DNA of 64,000 nucleotides. Source: BD2-11 sp965221785. GTDB taxonomy: Bacteria > Gemmatimonadota > Gemmatimonadetes > Longimicrobiales > Gaopeijiaceae. Positions 35,601 to 40,615 of this stretch are shown piece by piece. Numbering within the stretch: position 1 is the first letter of the stretch; each line of letters begins with the position of its first letter. The stretch covers positions 434,001-498,000 of the forward strand of contig CBDCSR010000002.1 in the NCBI GenBank assembly GCA_965221785.1, given 5' to 3'. The notes beneath the pieces were generated by a model. It ran no database searches, was not told where the DNA came from, and was given only the letters and a program-made list of their open reading frames with translations. Made by a program: the position numbers and the translations under genes.

Positions 35601-36973
35601 CCGCGCGCGCCGGGGTCAGCTCCTTCGGCCTCTCCGGGACCAACGCGCACGTGGTGGTCGAAGCGGGCGCCGCCGAGGGGGATGTTTCGGCGCCATCGGG
35701 CGCGACCCGGGCAGCCGGTCCTCCCCGGACCGTGCCGGTCGAGCTGCCGGCAAACGCCGCCGAGCTGGGAACACCCGGCGGCGACTTCGCGGCCCGCGAG
35801 GTGAGGATCCTGCCTCTGTCCGGCAAGTCGGACGAGGCGCTGCGCGAACTCGCCGAGCGGTATCTGGGCTGGCTGGACGAGCATAACGACCAACCGTCGG
35901 GCGCGGACGCGGGCTCAACGCTTCCGCAGGCAACGAGGGCGCTGCTCTCCGACGCGGCGTACACGGCCGCCATCGGGCGAAGCCACTTCGCGCGGCGGGC
36001 CGGCGTTGTCTTCGCCGACGCTGACTCGTTGCGGAACAGGCTGAGCGCCATCGCGCGGATGGAGGTGCACCCCGACCCCCGGCGCGCACCCGAGCCGACG
36101 GCCCCGAGGACGGCCTTCGTCTACGCCGGCGAGGGAAGCGCACGCACCGGAATGGGGCGTGACCTGTACGACGGCGAGCCGGTGGTGCGCGCGGTGCTCG
36201 ACCGCTGCGACGCCGTGATGGCGACGGAACGCGCCGGAGCTTCTCTGATGGACGTCATGTTCGGCCGGCCGGGCTCGGCGGGCAGGTTGGACGACCCGGA
36301 GTGGGCGCACCCGGCCATCTACTCGCTCGCATGCGCGCTCACGGCCCTCTGGGCGAGCGTGGGCGTGCGGCCCGGGGTGGTGGCGGGCCACGGGGTCGGC
36401 GAGCTGGCCGCCGCCTGGGCCGCCGGCGTGTTCACCCTGGAAGACGGGCTGCGCATCGCCGCGGCCCGCGGAGTCGCGATGAGCCGGCCGCGAGTGCGGA
36501 TGGCGGCTGCGGCTCCGGCCGGCGATCTCGCCGCTCCGGACGGGGATCCGCTGGCCGAACTTGAGGCGGCGTGCTCCGCCTTGGCGTTCTCCCGCCCCGA
36601 GATCGCGATGGTCAGCCAGGTCACGGGTGCCGTCCTGGCGGCTGACGCAACGCTCGACGCCGCGCACTGGCGCCGGCAGGCGAGCGTACCACACACATCG
36701 TCCGGACTGGCGCGGGCGCTTGCGGGGGCGGAAGCGGAACTCGTGGTGGAGATCGGCCCGCAACCGGGAGCGGGACCCACCGCGCTGCGGACGTGGCCCG
36801 AAGCGGGCAGCCGGGCCGACGAAACCTCCTTTGCGGAATCAGTGGCGCTGGCCTACGAGGCCGGGCTGCCGATTTCGTTCGCCGGACTCTTCGCCGGGGA
36901 GGAGCGCCGCCGGATCTCTCTCCCCGGCTATCCGTTCCAGCGGAGGCGGCACTGGTTCGGTCCGGGCAAGTGA
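26609..36973 (+). CDS. Type I polyketide synthase, KS-AT-DH-cMT-ER-KR-ACP-KS-AT(degenerate)
   Basis: A 3454-residue modular PKS; ATG 26609 has GGAGGA eight bases upstream. KS1 about 20-446 (Cys193, His328, His368). AT1 about 582-880 (Ser676 in GHSVGE; AFHS at His782, suggesting malonyl-CoA). DH from 956 (His987, Asp1160). C-methyltransferase with SAM loop EVGAGTG at 1489. ER about 1885-2205 (NADPH loop HAGAGGVG at 2031). KR from 2215 (GGLGGIG; His2366 where most KRs have catalytic Tyr). ACP with Ser2529 in GMDSL. KS2 about 2602-3035 (Cys2765, His2900, His2940). AT2 from 3167 has Gly3262 instead of Ser, GEGS instead of GQGS, and lacks about 61 residues with the AxFH region. The protein ends after the post-AT linker with no second ACP or thioesterase. 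The reducing methylating module predicts a branched, reduced acyl chain. The stop overlaps the next gene. Confidence 0.93.
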   Translation: MSASTPESAFKSDPSATGEPIAIIGMACRFPGANDIEAFWRLLEAGENAVAEGVPGAGVGRWGQLFGENPVQSGGCRFGAFVDDIDQFDDAFFRISPVEAELLDPQQRMMLEVSWRALEDAGIDPDRLRESRTGVYSGISNDEYRMLVVDSAKPSEAAACLYALSGTNLNGTAGRVSFVLGLRGPAKAVDAACASAMVAINDAVADLQQGKANLAIAGGVQAILNGRIYELRADAMMLSPDGQCKTFDASANGYVRAEGCGVVVLKRLSDAEADGDRIWAVIRSSVVNHGGTGVGLTVPNTPALEQVMEDALSQAGLDPLEVDYVEAHGTGTAVGDPIELNAVASVYGKGRDARDPLLIGSVKTNVGHLESAAGVVGLIKSALVVKRGVIPKHLHFRDPNPAFDWDRAPLRVTSDMMDWPDRPGRARVAGVNCFGISGTNAHLVVEEYRGPGTARGASPLPLGSPQPVPVTLPAILAHLPAPDPDMRARRTRVLPLSAKSEDALRESAARYLGWLEDRAGEMSEGPGAADPVLSDMAWTGGVGRSHFDHRAGVVFEDAGSLRRRLEALAGSGDTPEPGAATKVAFAYTGQGSQWVGMGRELYETEPVARAVMDRCETVFRDERGTSLLDVMFGRAGSEDQLRDTAWEQPALYTLECALTALWASMGIRPDVVLGHSVGELAASQAAGVFSLEDGMRFACARGALMATMEDGAMAAVFASPAQVASAVEERNAASGGVGVSISGDNGTHQVVSGPAEDVEAILQRFEAEGVRVRRLNTAKAFHSALVEPILDALQGSLDAAAIAPPALTMVSNLTGRAVEDGELLDGSYWRRHARNAVAFASGVGTLAELGVDLVIEIGPRSVLAPMALSAWPGSPGSPAPAVLSTLSPPSDEAAVPQGGGGFAEAAAGAWQAGLPIRFEGLFAGEARRRISVPGYPFQRRRHWLEAPRRRRAGAGHPLLGARHESARGEVTFETEVFPADPEWLDDHRVYGRVVAPGALYGAMAVSASLSEGSGPVAVEEVQLHNALVFTEEESANGAGADGREVQFVLDAAEAPTPRPFQIFSRGAEGDWTMHVEGRASRGTPVPEADGDIDLDALRARLSPVDVSAYYRARAGTGVDLGPSFRTLQRAWSGPGEALGEVSFPEGLGRSGLEVHPLVLDGCFQVVGAARDLEGPHGSVTYLPFGWERLWLGTGRLPDRVVCHVLMNEASCAAVESEGEAPEVLSGELRIYDPQGTLLGGLSGYTVKRATRAALLSASEGVKDLLYEVVWRERVLPPGLPPADFFPAPASVKSGARMFADYLVDAGVDPDDRNALLTDLEHWSWAYALATLDRLGWERTPGSIVRPEELRERLGVIPDHERLFRRMLEMAAKSGVLREEDDGFVVVTGREDPWPEVLPRDPDRHAGVMSGRYAHGLTEIGLFRRSGGALAEVLRGREDPLTLLFSSGEPTAADLYLKAPVARAANQMLEEAVRQLVDALPKGRRLRVIEVGAGTGSATASVLPLLPEGRFDYMYTDISAGFFAEAEARFGDGAGCIEYRPLDIEKDPVDQGFAAHGYDLLLASNVLHATRYLEETLAHCRKLLAPSGQLIALENLSGLGWMDLTFGQLDGWWRFADDYRPHHALASPAVWRRALGDAGFDAVEVLGVDEADTDRTPDKGVIVAGGPARVQEPPGAWILAADQGGTAARLAADLAGRNQTVVLAIGGEPEGEWPDATGPGVFGATVEMDRRESWRSLIESLPENIPLRGVAHLLALDGPGQDAPTAEVASDIARAGAAVLAMVQGVADSGVTPENGIWLVTRGAQVLERETGGQLAGAMLWGFGKGVAREAAHLQPRMIDLDPGALAPDPDLANELLYPDAENHIVHRFGRRRVARLIRAESDAERLSLPDDPDWVLAPDPGGVFDRPFVQPLPPRPLEPEEVRVAVEAAGLNFWDVFRSLGFIEEGLLGREMCGHVVRVGSGVSNVAVGDHVVGMGFGAFGPEMITHAELVAPAPEGFPVTGLAAVPSAFVSAALSFEFSGLEPGERVLIHAGAGGVGLAAIQWVQAAGAEVFATASAPKQAYLRALGVKHVFDSRTTEFGREILEATDGEGVDVVLNSLTGEGFIDTSLSCLRHGGRFVEMARRDILSEEEMAAVRPDVPYHILELDVLKKTDPARVGRVLRGVMARISSGELSPIVHSRWPLAEAGAALSFMRSARHLGKIVVTTSPLTGGRLRPDRTYLVTGGLGGIGCAVAEWLADRGAGAIVLNGRRAPDPDAEETIRSLRERGVTVEVELADISDGNAVDEMLARMDRRLPPLGGVIHSVGVLSDGALTNQTWERFEQVLWPKVLGAWHLHRATLDRDLDMFVLFSSRVGVMGNPGQVNHAAANAFLDQLAGHRRALGLAGQAIAWGAWSEIGEAAEQRERIDQRRSALGGRWFTPQQGIRAFDRLVRQDVTHSVVMAMDWAVFEEAADDRPPLLDELLSATSEAETEVLSSPRDVLSRVREAPAAERENVLVSFLQGEVQAVLRLPSAPAPAVGFFDLGMDSLMAVELRNRLNRALAGTYTAPNTLVFDYPDIAALAEHLAGELVEDGGLSAHEPEPEPERAAVPESARDENDAIAIVGMACRFPGAPDLASFWRLLEDGADLVTDGRRDPGPWKDVAGDPDGPDDTSRRGAFLEDIDKFDARFFRIAPIEARMMDPRQRLLLETTWHALEDAGMDPERLRGSNTGVYAGVGHGDYRDVAAMSGEAHGYLGTTMSVTAGRISFALGLTGPAIPLDMACASSLAAVHQAASALRHGEVEMALVSGVNAILSPDITTFMREVGMLSATGRCSTFDAAADGFVRGEGCGVVVLKRLSAARADGDRIWGVIRGSAVNQNGPSAGLTVPNGPAQERVIEEAVFRAGIAPAEVDYLEAHGAGSDLGDPIEVQAAAAVYGRGRDADRPLLIGSVKTNIGHSECAAGVASLIKAVLAMNEGSIPRQLHFQDPNPHLAWDELPVRVTSEATRWPFHPDRPARAGVSSFGLSGTNAHVVVEAGAAEGDVSAPSGATRAAGPPRTVPVELPANAAELGTPGGDFAAREVRILPLSGKSDEALRELAERYLGWLDEHNDQPSGADAGSTLPQATRALLSDAAYTAAIGRSHFARRAGVVFADADSLRNRLSAIARMEVHPDPRRAPEPTAPRTAFVYAGEGSARTGMGRDLYDGEPVVRAVLDRCDAVMATERAGASLMDVMFGRPGSAGRLDDPEWAHPAIYSLACALTALWASVGVRPGVVAGHGVGELAAAWAAGVFTLEDGLRIAAARGVAMSRPRVRMAAAAPAGDLAAPDGDPLAELEAACSALAFSRPEIAMVSQVTGAVLAADATLDAAHWRRQASVPHTSSGLARALAGAEAELVVEIGPQPGAGPTALRTWPEAGSRADETSFAESVALAYEAGLPISFAGLFAGEERRRISLPGYPFQRRRHWFGPGK

Positions 36974-38733
36974 GCGGGCGCAGTCCCGGCGGCGAACCCT
37001 CGCCTCGCTACCAGCCCGACGAGAAACCCCCGCTCCGGCTATCGTTCGGCGTCGGCCTGCAGCTCGCGGTGCTCAACATCGCCGCCGTGATGCTGATCCC
37101 CATGGTGGTGATGCGGGCCGCCGGCGTGAGCGACGCCTACCTCTCCTGGGCCGTGCTCGCCTCGGTGACCATCTGCGGCGTGGCGACCATCCTGCAGGCG
37201 CGGCGCGGCGGACGCGTCGGGATGGGGCACGTGATGGTCATGGGCACTTCCGGGGCGTTCATCCCGGCATCCATCATGGCGCTCGAGCAGGGCGGGGCCG
37301 CCCTGCTCGCCACCCTGGTCGCGATCTCCGCGATGGTCCCTCTCCTGCTCTCCTGGCGGCTGTCTCTCTTCCAGCGCGTCCTGACGCCCGCGGTCTCGGG
37401 CACCGTGATCATGCTGATCCCGGTCACGGTCATGCCCTTCATCGGCGGCCTCCTCTCCGCCTCCCCCGGAACGGACACCGCCCCAGGCGCGCCCCTCAGC
37501 TTCTTCGCGACCGTGCTCGTCATCGGAGTCCTTGCGCTCAAGGCGCGCGGAGCGCTGCGGCTGTGGGCCCCCGTGATCGGCGTGGTCCTGGGCTCAGTGA
37601 TCGCGGCGGGGTACGGCCTCTACGACCTGGAGCGCATCGCCGCGGCTCCCTGGGTCGATCTTCCACGGATCCAGGCGCCCGGTCTCGATCCCGGTTTCGG
37701 CGCGGCCTTCTGGACGCTCCTCCCCTCGTTCCTGCTCGTGGCCGTGATCGCCGCGATCCGTACGATGAGCAGCGCGGTGGCGGTCCAGCGGGTCTCGTGG
37801 CGCCGCAGGAGCCGCGCGGTCGACTTCCGCGCCGTACAGGGCGCCATGGCGGTGGACGGCGTGGGCAACCTGCTCGCCGGGCTCGCCGGGACCGTGCCCG
37901 GCAGCGCAACCACCACCAGCGTGCCCCTGACGCAGCTTACCGGGGTGGCGGCGCGCGCGGTCGGGATCGTGGCGGGGACGGCCTTCGTCGCCTTCGCCTT
38001 CCTGCCGAAGCCCTTCGCGGCCGTGCTGGCGATTGCGGATCCGGTCTTCGCCGGCTACCTGGTCATCCTGCTCGCGATGCTGTTCGCGATCGGCATGAAG
38101 ATCGTGCTGCAGGGCGGCCTGGGATACCGCGAAGGCCTGGTCGTCGGCATCGCCTTCCTGGCCGGGGTCGGTTTCCAGTACGGCCTGATCTTTCCCGAGG
38201 AGGTGTCGCGATTCGCGGGGGGGCTCCTTGAGAACGGCATGAATGCCGGCGGCTTCAGCGCAATCCTCATGACGCTCTTCCTCCGCCTCACGGAGCCCCG
38301 TCCGAGCCGCATCGAAACCGGACTCGCCAGCGCCGAACTACCGACGATCCGGACGTTCCTCCGCGATTTCGCATCCCGTAGCGGATGGGGCAGGACGATG
38401 GCCGAACGGCTTGGGGCCGCCGCCGAGGAGGCGTTGCTCACGCTGGCGCGAGGGGAGGATTCCGCGCGAGAGCGGGACGATGGTCAACGGCGCCTCCTGC
38501 TTTCGGCGCACCAGGAGAAGGGCGGCGCGGTGCTCGAGTTCGTCATCGGCCCCGGGACCGAGAACCTGCAGGACCGGATTGCCCTGCTCGGAGACCACTC
38601 CGACGAAGCCGCCATGGAGCAGGATGTGTCGCTGCGCCTGCTCCGCCACCTGGCCTCTTCGGTTCGCCACCAGCAGTACCACGACATGGATATCATCACG
38701 GTTCGCGTGGAGGCTCCGAGCGACTCCGGCTGA
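36970..38733 (+). CDS. NCS2-type nucleobase permease with C-terminal HATPase-like domain
   Basis: About 587 residues. Residues about 25-440 are a 12-14-span xanthine/uracil permease (SLC23/NCS2), with the core segments VMGTSGAFIPASIMAL and VDGVGNLLAGLAGTVPGSATTT. The last 140 residues are soluble and look like an RsbW/anti-sigma type HATPase fold (helix AERLGAAAEEALL, strands RRLLLSAHQ, AVLEFVIGPG and DIITVRVE) without clear ATP-binding boxes. GTG 36970 overlaps the PKS TGA (GTGA), so translation is coupled to the PKS. It may move the product, a precursor or an unrelated nucleobase; only the family is clear. Confidence 0.8.
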   Translation: MSGRSPGGEPSPRYQPDEKPPLRLSFGVGLQLAVLNIAAVMLIPMVVMRAAGVSDAYLSWAVLASVTICGVATILQARRGGRVGMGHVMVMGTSGAFIPASIMALEQGGAALLATLVAISAMVPLLLSWRLSLFQRVLTPAVSGTVIMLIPVTVMPFIGGLLSASPGTDTAPGAPLSFFATVLVIGVLALKARGALRLWAPVIGVVLGSVIAAGYGLYDLERIAAAPWVDLPRIQAPGLDPGFGAAFWTLLPSFLLVAVIAAIRTMSSAVAVQRVSWRRRSRAVDFRAVQGAMAVDGVGNLLAGLAGTVPGSATTTSVPLTQLTGVAARAVGIVAGTAFVAFAFLPKPFAAVLAIADPVFAGYLVILLAMLFAIGMKIVLQGGLGYREGLVVGIAFLAGVGFQYGLIFPEEVSRFAGGLLENGMNAGGFSAILMTLFLRLTEPRPSRIETGLASAELPTIRTFLRDFASRSGWGRTMAERLGAAAEEALLTLARGEDSARERDDGQRRLLLSAHQEKGGAVLEFVIGPGTENLQDRIALLGDHSDEAAMEQDVSLRLLRHLASSVRHQQYHDMDIITVRVEAPSDSG

Positions 38734-38817
38734 CCGCCGGTCGCGAGAAGGCTGTGCCCGACTTCGTCGGGACCGGATCGCGGGAACATCTTCAACCCCA
38801 ACCCACGGGAGAAAACC

Positions 38818-39231
38818 ATGCACGACGTCAACCTGCTCGCGGTGCTGGTCGCCGGGCTCGTCCCGATGATCGTCGGCTCGCTCTGGTACGGACCGCTCTT
38901 CGGGAAGCGCTGGATGGCGCTGATGGAGACGACGCCCGAGGAGATTCAGGAAGGCTTCAATCCCCTCAGGACCTACGGCATCAGCTTCCTGCTCTCGCTG
39001 GTCACGGCCTTCATTCTGGCCCAGCTGATCGCCGAAATCGCGCCCGGGGGCGCATCCGCGATGGCCGGCGTACACGTGGGGCTGATGGCGCTGGTCGCGT
39101 TCGTTCTCCCGGTGGCGCACCAGGGCGTCGCCTTCGAGAGACGCAAGGCCGGCCTCGCGTGGCTGAACGTCGCCTACAACGGGGTGGCGCTCATCGGACA
39201 GGCGGTTGTCATCGCGCTGTGGCCTGCATAG
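38818..39231 (+). CDS. DUF1761 small membrane protein
   Basis: A 137-residue protein with four hydrophobic segments and the DUF1761 N-terminus (VAGLVPMIVGSLWYGPLFGKRWM). ACGGGAGAAAACC precedes ATG 38818. It follows the permease by 84 bases on the same strand and may belong to the PKS transcript. It ends four bases from the convergent hydrolase. Function of the family is unknown. Confidence 0.8.
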   Translation: MHDVNLLAVLVAGLVPMIVGSLWYGPLFGKRWMALMETTPEEIQEGFNPLRTYGISFLLSLVTAFILAQLIAEIAPGGASAMAGVHVGLMALVAFVLPVAHQGVAFERRKAGLAWLNVAYNGVALIGQAVVIALWPA

Positions 39232-39235
39232 CGAC

Positions 39236-40171
39236 CTACTCGACCAGCCCGCTCTCCTCCAGAAAGCCCCGCATCATCGCGACGCAATTTGCGGGGTTCT
39301 CCACCTGGAGGAAATGCGTCGTCTCCGGAATGAAATCGTAGTCCACCGTCTCGATGTGGCTGAGGTCGAAGGTGGGCAGATACGCGTAGGGCAACGTGGG
39401 ATCGGAGCCGATCACCTTCGTCGGACACGGGAGATTTCCGAAGTCGACGAGGAACGCGAAGGTCCTCACGTAGGCGATGATCTGCGCCTCGTATTCACGA
39501 GGGCAACGGAGTTCGTAGCCCCCTTCCCCGGAGGACGCCCGCAGAATCGTTCGAGCCATCAGATCCGCGGCCCCCGGAACCGCTCTGGTGAGCAGTGGCA
39601 GAAAACTGAGGAGTTCCGTGAACTCCTCCCTTTTCCGGAACCGGTCGGCGCGGCGGCTCGCCATCCCGGCTGCCGCCTCGGCGATCGCGTCGAAATCCGG
39701 ATCCTTGGGACCAGGCCGGTAGAGCGGCGGATCGAACAGGACCCACGCCGACAACCTGTCGCACCCACCCGTCCCCAGGGTGGATGAAAGGAGCGCCGTC
39801 AGGGCCGAAAGCGAATGAAATACCCCGGTCGTGGGCCGTTCGCCGTATCGGCGCGCCGCCGCCTCGATAACGCGTTCCTGGTCCCGGACCAGGTTGGGCA
39901 TGTTGTGCTCGGCGCGTTCTCCGACGGCATTCCAGCCATGGTTCCTCAGATCGTAGAGCAGCACGTCGAAGTCACCCGTCAGCAGCGACCAGAACGGGTA
40001 GTAGAAATCCATGGCCAGCCCGTTTCCGTGGCCCAGCAGAAGACGCGGGCCGGCCGGATTCCCATGTCTGCGCAGAATCGTGACGCTGCCGTCGTCCTGA
40101 CGAACCTCGTGCACGGAGCGCGGCTCGGGGATCTCCCATCTGGCTGCCCTGTTCATGCTGGCGGCCGCCAT
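39236..40171 (-). CDS. Alpha/beta-hydrolase, possible trans-acting thioesterase
   Basis: A 311-residue alpha/beta-hydrolase without a signal peptide. The oxyanion motif is LLLGHGNGLAMDF; the nucleophile elbow is VFHSLSA with Ser120; a late ETTHFLQVENP gives the His, and SDPT the likely acid. It follows a discrete ACP gene by 75 bases on the same strand, and the PKS region lies next to it. That context suggests hydrolysis or transfer of an acyl-ACP product, but a general esterase role cannot be excluded. Confidence 0.82.
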   Translation of the reverse strand: MAAASMNRAARWEIPEPRSVHEVRQDDGSVTILRRHGNPAGPRLLLGHGNGLAMDFYYPFWSLLTGDFDVLLYDLRNHGWNAVGERAEHNMPNLVRDQERVIEAAARRYGERPTTGVFHSLSALTALLSSTLGTGGCDRLSAWVLFDPPLYRPGPKDPDFDAIAEAAAGMASRRADRFRKREEFTELLSFLPLLTRAVPGAADLMARTILRASSGEGGYELRCPREYEAQIIAYVRTFAFLVDFGNLPCPTKVIGSDPTLPYAYLPTFDLSHIETVDYDFIPETTHFLQVENPANCVAMMRGFLEESGLVE

Positions 40172-40246
40172 ATCCCCGATACGCTATGTCCAAACGGGCA
40201 GCCGCCCGAGAGGGCTGCTGCGCGGTGAGGCGGGATCCGCCCCGGG

Positions 40247-40471
40247 TCAGCCGGCGTCGATCCGTGCGGCCAGACCGCGCAGAGATCCGATCCCCATCCA
40301 CTCCTCCGGCGGAATCTCGACATCGAATTCCTTGGCCACCAGCTTCACGAAGGCGACGCAGTCCAGAGAAGACACTCCGGCTTCGCCGAACGCCAAATCA
40401 AAGTCCGGTTCGTGGTCGAGATCCAGGTGCTCGTCGATGAGTGCGCTGAGGCGTGCTTCGGTGGTAGCCAT
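40247..40471 (-). CDS. Discrete acyl carrier protein
   Basis: A 74-residue acidic ACP. The phosphopantetheine site is GVSSLD with Ser35; the usual Asp before it is Ser34. The flanking helices (TEARLSALIDEHL and CVAFVKLVAKEFDVEIPPEEW) are typical of type II carrier proteins. ATG 40471 is preferred: an in-frame TTG at 40552 lies inside the -10 of a good promoter candidate and would add 27 low-complexity residues. It is not beside fatty-acid genes; its neighbours are an alpha/beta-hydrolase and, 3.3 kb away, a PKS whose last module lacks an ACP. Confidence 0.85.
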   Translation of the reverse strand: MATTEARLSALIDEHLDLDHEPDFDLAFGEAGVSSLDCVAFVKLVAKEFDVEIPPEEWMGIGSLRGLAARIDAG

Positions 40472-40551
40472 TTCTGTGCCGGATCCTTGGGTCGGGGTAA
40501 TCGGTGAAGGCGCTGCCGGTCGATTCCTGTGAGTGTCACGGATGTGTGCCA

Positions 40552-40580
40552 ATCGTGTAACTCAGCCGCGGCCATGTCAA
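40552..40580 (-). promoter_or_regulatory. Promoter candidate for the ACP-hydrolase pair
   Basis: On the minus strand TTGACA (40580-40575) is a perfect -35, followed after exactly 17 bases by CACGAT (40557-40552), which keeps three of six -10 positions including the final AT. It would start transcription about 75 bases before ATG 40471 and separates the ACP-hydrolase pair from the upstream beta-propeller gene. Confidence 0.45.
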
Positions 40581-40615
40581 GGCATGGGCTCACTTCCCGC
40601 TGAAGGCGAGTTCCG

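Noticed and set aside
30062..35893. A 1943-codon open frame on the minus strand inside the PKS gene
   Set aside because: Its composition (His/Arg/Gly-rich, no recognisable domain) is that of the antisense third-position frame of a high-GC gene; the plus-strand PKS explains the region fully.
36301..36973. Frameshift as the explanation of the truncated AT2
   Set aside because: The frame stays open with good homology through the post-AT linker on both sides of the missing 61 residues, so an in-frame deletion plus a Ser-to-Gly change fits better than a single indel.
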